From: Sarcocystis neurona
Taxonomy: Eukaryota > Apicomplexa > Conoidasida > Eucoccidiorida > Sarcocystidae
Length of the DNA stretch: 64,000 bases
Reading direction: 5' to 3'
NCBI GenBank assembly: GCA_000727475.1
Contig: KL647293.1
Location: 411,216-475,215 of the forward strand
The position numbers and the translations under genes are program-made. This document shows, one piece after another, positions 12,401-24,284 of this stretch. The notes under the pieces are model-generated. The model was not told where the DNA came from and searched no databases. It saw only the letters and a list, made by a program, of their open reading frames with translations. How positions within the stretch are numbered: position 1 is the stretch's first letter; every line of letters begins with the position of its first letter.

Positions 12401-15400
12401 ACGCATGCAAATGCCGCTGCTGTTGCGCTGCACGTGGTCATGCTGTGATGCACCTGCCGCCGGTGGTGCGCTGCAGTCGTAGCGGCAGATGTCTACGTGC
12501 CACTTCCGTGGGTGAGACCCTCCGCTTACTGCTGCACCCTCTCGCACATGTATGTGTGTAGGTGCGTGCGGATAATAGACTGCAAATGTCCATACAGCGC
12601 GTCCCAGTCCCTTGCATGTTATCCGCGTGTCGCTTCACATGTGTGCCTGCTGCCTCGTTGCTGCTGTCTGCTGTGCCGGGATGAGACGTGGTGCAGACGT
12701 TACCGCGCACACACACTTCTGCTCCTCTCACGCGTATCCCTTCTACGGCTATTGCTACTGTGCGTAGAAGCTACTGCTGCTGCTCTTGTGAATGTGGGGC
12801 TGCTGCTGTCGCTTTTTTTGGTACGTCCTTTGCTGCTGCTGCAGCGATTCGAGCTGGGAGCTGCTGCTGGTTCTTGGGGACGTTGTTGCTGCGGACGTTT
12901 CAAGCGCTGCTGCTGCTGCTGAAATTGGTGCTGCGTCTTCTTTTGACCGCTCGCGGGGCATTGCTGCTGCTGTGCATGTAGGCTGCGCACGGGGCATTCA
13001 CGCAGATGCGAAGGAGTCGTGTACAAGCCGCGGCAGGGCAGTAGCAACTCCTACTCCGTCTGCAACGCCGACACCGGCAGCAGCTGCTGTAAAGGTCCTC
13101 GATATAGAGGAATTCAATCGGCAGCAACGCCAGGAAGAAGAGGCAAGAGACTCGTTCCTCGCTGCTCCTCCTGCGACTGTTACGATACGTGGACTCTTGT
13201 CATTTAGATAAACATCGATCCATACGGCACACCTGCACGGAAATGTAGCTGTGTTCGCCTGGGTCTGTTTGTGTGGCTACCAGGGACATACGTACGCATA
13301 TGATCTGTCTCTCTCTCTACACACATATATACATGTGTATATATATATGTATATGTGTATGTACAGATGTGCAGTGTACGGCCAACTGCATACGTGTGTG
13401 GGACGCACATATATATATATATATATATATGTGTGTACAGATGTGCGGTGTACGCCCAAGTAAGTACATACGTGTGTGTGACACACATTATCTGGCTCTG
13501 TCTATCTATCTCTATATACATGTACGTATGTATGTATGTACAGATGTGAGGTGTACGCCGAAGTCTATATGCAGGACGCTCTACCTATGTGGGCATATGC
13601 GGGTGAGTAGTCTAAGCTAATGCAGGTATACAGCGAGTTCTACACGTGATTGATGTGTATAGGAAAAGAGAGTCAGTATAGGTATATACCCGTATGTTTG
13701 TGTTGTTGTTTATGTGTAGGTGTTTGTGTATCTGTGTGAAGCTACGGGAAGACTGGGACTGCGCTGATGTGTACAGGCTCGGCGGGCACGTGAGGCAGCA
13801 GCAGCGGAGAGTGCCGTTCCTCGACTGGAGACACCTTTCGTAAGATGCCTTGACCTGCTGTATCCTTCCTTTATACATCACATCATAAATATTCGACACT
13901 CTCTGTGATAGAGCGGGGGGTATACCTGAGTGTGTATTCGTGTATACCTACGTATAAATAGGTGTGTTTACATGGGTTATTATATATGTAGACGTCGATA
14001 CACCGAATACAGCTACATAGATACATATATGTATGTCTGTGTGTGTGTGTACATGTGTACGTGTATGCATATAGAAGTAGGTGTATATATCGCGTTGTAA
14101 ATATATGTGCGTGTGGACAGAGCGAATAGAGGTATATAGATATATATGTGTTTACCTACGTGTGTACGTGTGTGACGTACGTGTGTTTAAGTGCAGATGT
14201 TTTTGACACTCCGTCTTTAGTTTGTGGCCGGGGTGTTGTCCAAGCGGACTTCTTGGTGTCACTCCCCGTTTCATGCGGCCCCTGACTGCCGGCAGCGAAG
14301 ACGTGGAGAAACCTTTTCGATCTACAAGTAGACGTATGTGCTTCTGTCGCCTTTGCAGCGTGGCAAAGACACCTGTGTCTACGCGTGCGTACATATATAT
14401 ATATATATATAGGCGTGGAGACTGATCTGTTCCTTTGGCCGGCTGCGTATATATATCGGTGTATTCAAAAGTAGACAGATACGCGTGTCGGCGCGTTCCC
14501 ATCCGTCTGTATATATGTGCATACACATGGATATTCATGTATAGCTGTCCGCATGGTGAATGACTGAATTTATGCATGTAACCGTTTTCGCCATCATGGG
14601 TACTGACGCATGCGCAGAACAGTAGGTAACGCTTGCTTTCCCTTTTTCTGTACAGGCGTCATTTTATGAGGTAGTGAGTGTGGGCTTGCTCATATGTCTG
14701 GGCTGTGCTGTACGGATGCAGGTGACTGCGGAGGGGAAGTACAAGTGCGTAAACAAAGGCTGCAACAAAGAGTATTTTCCCGAGGAAAACCGCAGTGACG
14801 CATGCAGGTGAGCCGCACACATTATTGATCGACACCTCACTTGTCGCTTTGATGTATATATATGTATATGCGTATGTCGTAGTAGAAGATGCGTCCCGAA
14901 GCAGCATGTGCGCCGCAGCTGGGACTTCGGTGCTGGGCTACGTGCCACAAGCGTGGACGTTCGTATGTGGAGAAAGAGGAGTGGCTTGCAGAATATTACT
15001 GCACGGCTGTGTAGTGGGTTGTCGCTACCCAAACATTAGAATCGCATTTTGCTGTCCACACCCACGTATATACGTGTATGTGTATGTATCTGCTTGTATG
15101 AGGAGCGCTTGGGGGGTCTTCAGAGCAACCGCTGCAGGATTTGTGGATCCACATGTATACCAGGCGCTCTTGTGCTGAGCGTGTGCACTCTTTGAAGAGT
15201 GCGAGTGGATAGATGGAGTGCTGCGCTGATCCTTGGCCGCTCTACCGCTCTGCAAATGGTGTGTTCCTGCTGGTGCTGCTGCGCTGTCGCTGTTGCTGCT
15301 GTAGTAACCCTGTCATTGGTGCTGCTGTAGGGCTGCTGTCGCTGTCCTGCTGCTGCTGCTGCAGTTTCCATCCGGGGAAGCCAATTTTCCGGGACTGCAT

Positions 15401-15877
15401 GAAGTCTTGGACGTGCTGCAACGCGAAGAGCTACGACTGGGACGAGTTCATGCAGCTCCCTCCCTGCCAAAGAGGTGAGAGGTCTTTGCACCAGCAGCCG
15501 CAGGTGCATGCGACCTGCAAAAGACCTGCGCGTCCTGGTGCGGAGACGCACACGGACGCATGCAGGCTGCAGAGACGCTTTCAAGTAGCTGCTCCACAGG
15601 CCCGCCCGCGGGTAGATGTTTGCCATCAACAGCAGAGCGACAGTCTCCTCTGGGTGCCGTAGCGCATGCATGCAAGTGCAGTCAACCTGTTCGCTTTGTC
15701 ACGGATGCACCGCTGTTGATGGAGACGGAGGATACTCACCTACTGCCTCCTGCGATTTTCTAGATCACTTTCGCGTCGAAGGTGTAGAGGGCTGTCTTTT
15801 CCTACAGCCATCTTGTGGTGCTGCGTGTGGTGCCCGTGCGTACAGGCCATCACTCACCCAAGATGGTGGCTCAGTAG
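9450..15877 (+). CDS. CHORD-domain zinc protein, RAR1-like, six exons
   Basis: Exons 9450-9926, 11538-11625, 12982-13178, 14722-14807, 15365-15474 and 15846-15877 join in phase to 990 nt (329 aa). All introns are GT-AG; the donor after 13178 (GTTACG) and the tiny last exon are the least certain. About 130 N-terminal residues are Ala/Pro/Gln-rich low complexity, followed by two CHORD domains. CHORD-I starts KKCTRPGC, passes PIFHDG and PCC, and ends PGCARGIH. CHORD-II starts KCVNKGC, passes FHPGKPIF and TCC, and ends PPCQRGHH. A 50-60-residue linker containing DIEEFNRQQRQEEEAR joins them. As in plant RAR1, the protein ends at CHORD-II; no CS domain follows, unlike animal CHORDC1. Family members bind zinc and act as HSP90/SGT1 co-chaperones, which is the inferred role. 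Oddities: the alanine-rich extension, and Arg replacing the usual His in the CHORD-II FHD position. ATG 9450 opens the frame. Confidence 0.92.
10700..11480 (+). repeat. Degenerate CTG/TGCATGC repeat block in CHORD intron 1
   Basis: Lies within the first intron of the CHORD gene. It is rich in CTGC triplets and carries about ten TGCATGC words. Several sit in a degenerate unit of about 75-80 bases: CTGCATGC begins near 10839, 10917, 10997 and 11072. The unit pair beginning 10839 and 10917 also shares a GCGCGGGCCC core. The long cysteine/leucine-rich open frames across it are products of the repeat. Confidence 0.8.
12770..12980 (+). repeat. CTG-triplet tract at the 3' end of CHORD intron 2
   Basis: CTG, TTG and CTT triplets fill the last 200 bases of the intron and run up to the acceptor before exon 3 at 12982. 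They probably act as the pyrimidine tract for that 3' splice site. Confidence 0.8.
13320..13560 (+). repeat. TA microsatellites with three copies of a 21-base unit
   Basis: Lies in CHORD intron 3. Three near-identical copies of a unit beginning GTACAGATGTG and containing GTGTACG start at about 13361, 13435 and 13538. They are separated by (TA)n, TG and TCTA microsatellites. Spacing is 74 and 103 bases. Confidence 0.8.
14390..14412. repeat. TA microsatellite
   Basis: A short pure (TA)n run in CHORD intron 3. Confidence 0.85.
15255..15364 (+). repeat. CTG-triplet tract at the 3' end of CHORD intron 4
   Basis: Imperfect CTG triplets run without a break into the CAG of the acceptor before exon 5, so the triplet array itself ends at the splice site. 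Confidence 0.85.
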
Positions 15878-17152
15878 ACCGCCGCTGCTGCTCTGCTGGA
15901 CACCGAAGAGACAGTTCGTAGATGACGTGACTGGCACAGCAGAGGAAAGAAGAAGGAATGTAGATGCAAAGGGAGGTGGCTTCTGTTTAAGGTTAGAAAT
16001 GCCGCACGCTGCGCACGTACGCGCCGGTATGAATACATGCCATTCCATACGCGTATATGCATAGATACATGTAAATGTGTGAACTAGGGAATTTGGGCTG
16101 AGATAGAGAAAATCGAATTTACTCGAGAAAGAACTCTCTTTTGCCTCTTTAGATGGCCGACATCGGGGCGGTCGTACGTCCACAACTTTGCTTGCACATG
16201 TATACGTGCATACGCACACACACCTGCGTCCCGCTATATTACGTATGCGTGCGTATACTATATGTGTGTAACACAAACGTACGTTTGCCTCTCTCTCCTG
16301 GTGGAACGATGAAAGGTGGGGTCTGAATGTGTTTGCATATAATATATATACTGGCATATTCCTGTATCCCTGGAGAGAATAAAGTTCGTCTAGACGCCTC
16401 TGTATAGGTGCACGTGGAAGTAGCATGTCTTTTTGCCTCTGCAGAGACACAGAAACCGTTTTTTCCTTCACATTTACAAGCCTGTGCCCGTTTGTGAAGA
16501 AAGTGGATATCGCATGCACAGAGGTGCACGCGTATGCAGATGTATGTGTATAGGTTTGCGCGTGAGTGCATGCGAAGCAGACGCATGCACAGACTTCCGT
16601 TTACATGACGTATACAGGATTCACGTCCTCTACGTACCGTCGCGGCACTCCGCCACCTCCAAGCCCTTTCCGACCCATTTATGTAGGTATGCAGAAACAG
16701 GTGTAGATGCGTACAGCTCTATTATTCTTATATGAGTGTCGACTTGTCTTACTTCTGTACGTGGGCTTGTGTATATCTGTGTAGGTGCAAAAGCAGCAGC
16801 TCTTACAGACCTGGGCTGGACGAGTGAGTGTGTGCGCAGTTGTTTTGTTCGCACGGACTGCCACCTTGGCGAAGTGCCAGGTATGTGGAGTGCGCTCACG
16901 TGGGGTGATAGTCCACCTTTGACGCCTCTGCCGTGCGTTGTCGACAGCACTGCCCATCTTATTTGGTCGTGTACATTCCACTTCTGCTGCACGTCATCTG
17001 CACTATGACGACGGCTGCTGCTGTTTGCGCTACAGACCCGGTTGTAGTGCTGACACGCTAGATATACATCCTACGTCGACTTACGTCTACGAATATATAT
17101 ACACATACATACCTGTTTACAAAACAGTGATGCGCAGATACATCTACGGTTG

Positions 17153-17222
17153 CACATATATATATATATATATGTATATATATGTATGTATGTGTACGTA
17201 TATTCGTATATATGCGTATGTG
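17153..17222. repeat. TA/TATG microsatellite
   Basis: A (TA)n run grading into TATG and TACG units. Confidence 0.85.
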
Positions 17223-17735
17223 TATCTCTCTGTACATCTGAACGTCGGTGAAGTTTTATACATACATCTATATTTATGTATTCATAGATATGTACTGACG
17301 TAGTCGCGTCCGACTGCCGTACGAGTTCCTACCGTGGCCCTTACTTTGTGATCTTCCGGCGTTTCGCGGAGAGCCAGAGACCTGCATGTGATTCCTTTGC
17401 TTCGCCAAATGTACTACTACATATTTGCATGGATGCTGTGCTGATGTGCACGTCCGCCGCTGCCATGTTGTATACCGGACTCAACAGCGCAACCTCGTGT
17501 AAGTGCGAGCGAAACGCTGGAAAAGTCAATGTTACTTCCCGAACAGCGGGGCGTCCCGCGAGTGCGGCGGAGATGCTGGGTTTTTTGTTCTCACATCCCC
17601 CGGCGAAGCTTCCCACTGCAGTGTTTTCTTGCACGCCGCAGCTGCCCGAACGCACACTCTTGACGCTGAGGCGGCCTTCACCCACAGCCATATTGCTCAT
17701 CATGCGTATACGCACTGTTCCTCCTTCGGTGAAAA

Positions 17736-17789
17736 GTGTAGGCTGTGTATGTTTACATATATGTGTAGGCTGCATATGTTTACATATAT
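17736..17789. repeat. 27-base tandem duplication
   Basis: Two adjacent 27-base copies, each starting GTGTAGGCTG and ending TTTACATATAT. They differ at two positions. Confidence 0.85.
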
Positions 17790-20176
17790 ACGGGTGCTCG
17801 TTCACACATAGGCTGTATGTAGTGTATCCGCACAACACATACGAATAGAGCATATTCTCCACCCAGTGCTTATATAGACGTACATCCACGTACACTCACA
17901 AGGTGCACTAAGAGTTGTCAGCTCCCCCGTGCATCTGTTTGTGTGTGCGAGATCCACGGAGAAACGGAAACGGCTTGTTGACATGTAGACGTACATACCA
18001 GAAATACAGGAATCTATCGGGGCTGCAATATGTATGTAAATACACATGCACGTTCGTGGCGTAGCTGCTGGTGCTTCTCGTATAACAGACACTACCTTAC
18101 TTCCGGCAATGGCCACAAGATGCGCCGAACGACAGAGTTCATGAGTCGTACCACTGGAGCCGAAACACGCGTATACGGCGTTGAAAGGGACACATGCATC
18201 TATGTGCACACACGTACATATCTGCCAGTATCCACACATGCATACATGAATGTATTTACGCCTACCCACGCGTATACTAGCTTCTTGGAGCACATCCAGT
18301 ATACAGAGAAGAGTCGATTTACCTTGGTGACGCCGCTTTGCAGGCTACTTCACGTCGAAGGCTTAAGCCGAAACGTCTGAATGCTGAATGTGATATTTAC
18401 TAACAAGAGACGCTAACGCCACTATGGATCGTCTCGTCTTTCCTTGTTTCGTTGAATTCCCATTGACACTTGTTTATGAATATACGAGTACTCTTCAAAA
18501 TCGGCCAGCATTTTCCCCGGCTTCGTGCGAGACTACCGGAAAAAGTTTCGCTGTGCAGGCTCCAAGCAGTAATTCTTCTGATATAGTCTATACAGGGAGA
18601 CATACATATAGAGAGTAAAGTATGATGCAGAAGAACCATTTGTGGACACAGTCGGATAAACGACCGCACTGGCCCACGATTCTGGAGCAGTGGGAGCGTA
18701 TTCCTGTACTTTTCGTTTGAGGCGTCCTATGGTAAGAGTGCATGTGCATCATGTAGAGCTATGCAAACACAGAAACAAACGATTTCATCTGCAAAATAAT
18801 GTGTGCACGCCGGAGGAAGTGGAAGCCAATTTCGATGCGGCCGTGCAGCATGTGCTGTTCTCTTTTGCCTTCTGAGCCTAGGCGTATATATACATATGTA
18901 TGTGTGTACGTGAATTCACGCACAGAGATAAAACACATCGAGTACGTGGCAGTCTTTAGTGTGAAGATCCGCGCACGCGTATGTACAGGCACGTGCCTGT
19001 CAGTTGGTGGTAACATCACTGTAGAGGTGTGGACGTCGTCAGAGAGAAATGCAGCCGATATCGCACAAACATCCACAAGCCTTGCAGCCTGGAATGCTCT
19101 CTCCTCCTACAACGGCACGCACTCACGCGGGGTCACCGCCTGCTTTAATATGCTTGAAAACGACGGCGGCGAGACGTCACCCGCAAGTGACTTTTCAGAA
19201 GACGCCACCGCTTTCTCCCGAGGAGTTTTGTTCGCCTGCCGTAATAATTCTATCTGTGCCAGCAGCTGCTTCCTCCTTGGTCAGTCCTCGCGTGTATCCT
19301 TCACGTGTCCTCTCTATATTTGTATAGAAATGTGGAAGTATACGATGCCTTTCTCTGTATGTGCATGCACCCCTGTACCTACATATATATATATAGCTAT
19401 GTGCACACGTATTTCCTGACTCTCTGTAAACGTTTTAACGCACTGCAATTTCTGGGGACTTCTTGTTCCTCCTCCCCATCCTCCACGTCACAGATGTGTA
19501 TACACCCGTGCTTTCGGATTCAGGAGCACTAGACTGTTTCTTCTCATTTCCTTTAACAACCACGTATACTTACACAGCTATGACTACACATGAGTGCGTG
19601 TCGAGACGTGCAGTGGCGTATGTATGTGAGGAGCACATACTAATGACGTGGCGCCTTCCATTGTATCCTCGCCTCACAGAGTGCTCACTTTCCTTGTTTT
19701 TCATAGAGGTGTATGTCTGCGTGCTGGTTTCGCTTTCTAATCTAAAGCAACCTGGGCGACTCGACTGCTGCTCCTTCGCCTTATTCCCTATAAAAAGCCC
19801 TTCTGCTGAGGTTCTGTATTCGTTGAAATACCAACGCGCCAAATGCGAGGAGCAGCGCCTTCGTGCTTTTAGGCGCGACGTGAAGTGTAGGTTCTTCACA
19901 AACATCAGTCCTTACTATGTAGAACAGTGGGGTAGTGGAAACAACAAGAAACCACCTGTTGCACTAGGATTTACGAGTAATATGGCTCAATGGGCTAAGA
20001 AACACCATTCTGGTCCTACATGTAGGAGGAGGGTGAGGAGTAAGTAAATAGGTAACGCACACTCCCGGCTGGTATTGCATTCATGCCTGGTGACTTGACG
20101 CGGCCTCAAACCGACTTACAGCTTTTCTTTTCCGCCGGCGCCAGTGTCCGGGGTGTCAGCATGCATCGTAGTCCAT

Positions 20177-20240
20177 AATATATATATATATATACACATG
20201 TATATATATATATGTATATATATATATGTACACATGTGTG
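20177..20240. repeat. TA microsatellite
   Basis: Three (TA)n blocks separated by CACATG and TG units. Confidence 0.85.
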
Positions 20241-21951
20241 TGTCTGTATACGTACGTGTACAAACACCCGTATAACCTACCTATACATCTTTCTACGTAA
20301 ACGCGTGAACGTAACTACACCGCTCTGCATTTCAACGAGACACTGAGGAGCAACCTTTTCACACGGATGACGATTCACTGATATACGTACGTCTGCATAC
20401 AAAGGTGAAGTATGTAATATCCAGATGTTTGTGGCTACTTTCCACGTATGTTCCGGTACATCTGAGACAACTTCGCGCCCACGTCTAACGTCCTCACCAA
20501 CCGGAGGGCTTCCTCCACCAGACGGCTACCGTCACACCGGTGCAATACGTATAGGTGTGTCTGCATGTGTGTATATCGGAGAGACGGATAGGAAGAGCAA
20601 GGCTGGTGATGTCTAGTGAAGAAGAGCTACATATACAATTGTAGGGAGCCTATCGCGTGGAAATCAAATGGCGACCGCAACATGAAGAAGCGCCGACTTT
20701 TTGACAGATACGCCGCTGCTCAGCACTAGCTCACACAGCACGCGTCTGCCGCACGTTTGTATCACTGCAGATCAGCAACGAACCACCCGCGCAGCCCGCC
20801 AATCTCGTTATCAGCAACACATATAGAATAACTTCACACATTCCTGTGCGCAGATATACACAAATAAATGTACGTGCGTCCGTACCCTTTCATACGCATA
20901 TGTTCATGTCTGGATAACTGTATCCATACATAACAACATTCACACACATACAAATGTATAGAACTGCACATGTGTATATACATATTTCGAAGAAGGGAAG
21001 CGCTATATATAAGCGTGTACACGTCTAGCTACAGACAAACATGTTCACCCGCCGACAGGCGGCTCGTCAAATGAACGCCTTCCTGTTTACCAACAGGAAA
21101 CTGCAAAAAAAAGGCCGTTGCTGACCTGCTTCATGTGTCGATGCAAAGAGTAATTCGCATCTATAGTCATAAACGAATATCACACATACATGAAGATATG
21201 CAGAAGTACGCACCAAAGAGAGTAACCTGTACAGGATTATACCGACTTCCACAGCATGCACAGACAAGCGACGTCGATGTCTCGGTTCCGCCGCTAAAGG
21301 CAGAGCAATACACTTTTATTTGTACTCCTGTGGACAAGCGTACAGAGAAACGGGAGAGAGAAATAGGTGTGAATTTACGTACCTACATGTGCGCAAGCAG
21401 ATGTCATATGTAACCGTGTGGAGACTGTAGAGAAAGAGAGGCAGGCAAGGCAGTCAAAATATATTCTTTGTCGTTGTGCGCCGCGTCTTTGTTGTGTGCG
21501 CGCGTCTACGGTTGAAGCAGTCAAACGGCGACATGTTTTTCCTTTTATATATAAGCGTGCAAACTAGGGACGAACACGACCTGGATCGAGTGGATCTTAC
21601 GTAACACTACGATGACGTTACACACACGGATACACACATATATGCACGTACACAACAACCCTTCAGAACGTATACCACCGTTTTCTCACATCAAATGCGC
21701 AAGCAAATCACATACATATACATATATAAGCATTCGGCTACCTCAAATGAGATGCGCAAGATATATATGTAGATAAGCATTCACGTGCACAGAGATGTAC
21801 AGGAGTGAAGAAGGTCTACTTCTATATTCATTTCTGCGGTTCCCCTACATCAGTGCATTATATCTGCTGGAAGAGAGATAGAGTTCTCACATATGTATAG
21901 GCACACCTCTGCAGAGACACCTCGACGAGAGCATGAAAAACGAAGGGCAGT

Positions 21952-23553
21952 TTAGTAGCGCGGTTGGCCGGTGGTGGGGTCGACGGGTCTCCCGTACTGA
22001 TCGACGTGTACGGCTACGACGCGGTGGCCGCCGAAGAGACGCATCATCATTACGAAACCAACGTAGAAGGCGATGGAAGAGAGGAAGGCGATGGTGAGCT
22101 GCCAGCCGAGGCTGAGGCCTGACGCTGCTCCTGCAGGGGGCACTTGTTGCTGATAAGAAGATTGATATGGAGCGGGTTGGTGGCCTGAGTCTGCAAAGTG
22201 CGAAGAATACTGCGCAGCGGTGAGCTGGGAGTTGCGCTGCTGCTCAGCCTTCCGCTCGACCTCTTCTCGCTGCCGCCGCGTACGGGCCCCCAAGAAGCGC
22301 TGGCTCTTCTTCATCACCCAGGCAACAGAAGCGGGTCCTGCGTCTGGACATGGGCTATTCGCCCCTAGCGGCGCAGCAGCAAGAAAGGGAGCCGCAGAAC
22401 CACAAGCAGCGGCAACAGCGCGACGCGGGGTAGCCGTTGCTGCAGCACCCGCAGCAGTCCGGAGAGGGAGAGGAACGTCGGCTGCTGGCAGGGACAGACG
22501 AACGGCTGCGGGAGGCGTGGCAGCAGCAGTGCGAAGCGACGGAGGCGGCCCCGAGACAGAGAGAAAGGCAAGCGACGGAGCAGCAGCAGTGTACAGAGAA
22601 GCTGTACACACGCGGGAGGGAGCACGGGCAGCGGAAGAAGCGGCTGCAGAAAAACGCGGCAGGAGAGGCAAGGCAAACCGAAGAGAGGAGGACGGAACAG
22701 CTGCATCAGCAGTTGAACAGAAAGGTCGAGCAGAGAGATGCGGCAGACCAAGAGCACGGGAAGACGCAGCAGCAGTGGCGAGATGTTTGCTGCAGCTGCT
22801 CGGCGCAGAGACAGCTGTCACGCGGTCGGTGGTCAGCGTGGGGCGTGTTGTTGTTGCTGTGAAAGAAGAGAGATCCGCAGGAGAGGAACAGATAGTACGC
22901 TTTTCCGGGAAACCTGCGCATATCCACGGACCTGCAGGAGAGATACAACACGTGGCTGCCTTTTTCATTCTGAAAGAAGCGGTCGAAAAGAAAACAGAGA
23001 AAGTGCACGTGTGTGCCGCTGTCCGCGTAGGCGAAGAAGAGGACGACTCAGCTACGAACGCAGGACAATTTCCCGGGTAAGAGAAGCTGCCGCACGCACA
23101 TAAATCAGAGGAAAGAGCAGGCCAGATTTCTTCCGAAAGAAAAGAACGCGGAAATAGACCGTTCTTAGACAGTTCTTCCGCTGCCAGAACGTTGCATACA
23201 CCAGCCGCGCCAGGCGTTGGCCCCTCGCTCTTCACGGAAGTAGCAAGAGATGGAGAAGCAATACAGGAAGGCGTCTTCACCGCGGCGTCGGGAACGTTTG
23301 AAGCTCTGCTGCGGTCCCAGTACTTCGCAAGACCAGCAGCAGCAGCCGCGAAGCCCCTCTGCTGCTGGTGGATTGCTGCAGGACTAGAAAGAAAAGAAGA
23401 GGCTCTCGGGGCGTTCCTCGAAAAGAGAAGGAAGACGTCCCGCAGATGGGAAGGAGATAAAAGCTGGCGTTGCATCCACTCTGATAGATGCGTTTTCTTC
23501 TGTAGGAAAGGAAGGGCAGCGGGTGCTGCTCGGCGGACCGGAAGAAGAGCCAT
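21952..23553 (-). CDS. Probable mitochondrial membrane protein, likely two exons
   Basis: One frame is open from ATG 23553 to TAG at 21952 (533 codons), but the middle is probably an intron. From about 22.31 to 23.28 kb the sense strand is CTG- and pyrimidine-rich, like the introns of neighbouring genes, and translates to Ala/Ser/Pro/Thr runs. A plausible splice joins 23281 (donor GTGAAG) to about 22308 in phase. Exon 1 then gives a basic, alanine- and leucine-rich leader with no acidic residue before about residue 20, and an RGFAAAAAG segment resembling a mitochondrial processing site. Exon 2 gives a charged helix (TRRQREEVERKAEQQ), a Gln/Pro linker, one transmembrane segment (about WQLTIAFLSSIAFYVGFVMM) and a short polar tail. 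This fits a single-pass inner-membrane subunit, but I recognise no family. A long sense-strand pyrimidine tract lies upstream. The long plus-strand frame opposite is its shadow. Confidence 0.5.
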   Translation of the reverse strand: MALLPVRRAAPAALPFLQKKTHLSEWMQRQLLSPSHLRDVFLLFSRNAPRASSFLSSPAAIHQQQRGFAAAAAGLAKYWDRSRASNVPDAAVKTPSCIASPSLATSVKSEGPTPGAAGVCNVLAAEELSKNGLFPRSFLSEEIWPALSSDLCACGSFSYPGNCPAFVAESSSSSPTRTAAHTCTFSVFFSTASFRMKKAATCCISPAGPWICAGFPEKRTICSSPADLSSFTATTTRPTLTTDRVTAVSAPSSCSKHLATAAASSRALGLPHLSARPFCSTADAAVPSSSLRFALPLLPRFSAAASSAARAPSRVCTASLYTAAAPSLAFLSVSGPPPSLRTAAATPPAAVRLSLPAADVPLPLRTAAGAAATATPRRAVAAACGSAAPFLAAAPLGANSPCPDAGPASVAWVMKKSQRFLGARTRRQREEVERKAEQQRNSQLTAAQYSSHFADSGHQPAPYQSSYQQQVPPAGAASGLSLGWQLTIAFLSSIAFYVGFVMMMRLFGGHRVVAVHVDQYGRPVDPTTGQPRY

Positions 23554-24248
23554 ATCTACTGTACGGGGAAAGGGAATACAGCGATAGTGCACGAAAAAGA
23601 GGGGGGGGGAGATGGAGGATTAGCAAAAGAACAACAGGCAGGAGAGGCGAGACGAGATACGCGAGGCGAAGTGAGAACTCAGGAGGGCCACGAAGGAGAG
23701 GACCAGCCGTCGAGGCGGGGACGTGTAAGCCACAGGAGTGAGATAAAGAAAGAGGCGACTGGGAGAGACAGAGACAGAGAGAAGAAAGTATGAAAAAAAG
23801 AAACAAGAGAGGAAACGAGTGAAAGGAAGATGACGAAGCGGAACAAAATGAACAGGCACCTAGGAGGGAGAACAAAATGGAGACAGGAAAGTGGAAAAAA
23901 GGGTGCGAGATGCTCTGGTAAGAAATTGGAGTAGAAAAAAGGCACGAGGTGATAAAGCTAAAATGTTTCTGTATGGCGAGACGAACCGGAATGCGTGCAG
24001 ATGGGAGAGAAAAGTAGTGAGAGTTCTGGAAACACTTCAGGCGAAACGAAGGCAGTTAAATGGCCGTCACGCTCAGCAGTGACACGCTAGCCCGCCGATA
24101 CGCACGAACGTTGAGGTGAACATGTAAGTGCACGCGAATGGTTCAAGTATCTGCCGCCGCGAACTGCGCAAGCTTTTCTGTAGATGTGCACGCTACCGTA
24201 AGACTGCCACCATCTGCTCCACGTACCTTTTCTACGCGCATATAGATG

Positions 24249-24284
24249 TGTATATATATATATTTATATATATATATATATATG
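24249..24284. repeat. TA microsatellite
   Basis: A nearly pure (TA)n run with one TTTA interruption. Confidence 0.85.

Larger units (their letters stand above)
15878..21951. other. Intergenic repeat-rich stretch, no firm gene
   Basis: Contains TA/TG microsatellites (notably 17.15 and 20.18 kb) and a 27-base tandem duplication near 17.74 kb. Two less repetitive patches stand out. One is 17341-17720, where both strands stay open; the minus frame is protein-like in composition but matches no family I know. The other is 19020-19290 (+), which has balanced composition and could be an isolated exon. I cannot connect either to a start, a stop or partner exons. Confidence 0.5.

Noticed and set aside
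22220..23080. 286-codon plus-strand open frame
   Set aside because: Antisense to the minus-strand gene at 21952-23553; Arg/Ala/Glu-rich mirror of a CTG/CT-rich strand with no family resemblance.
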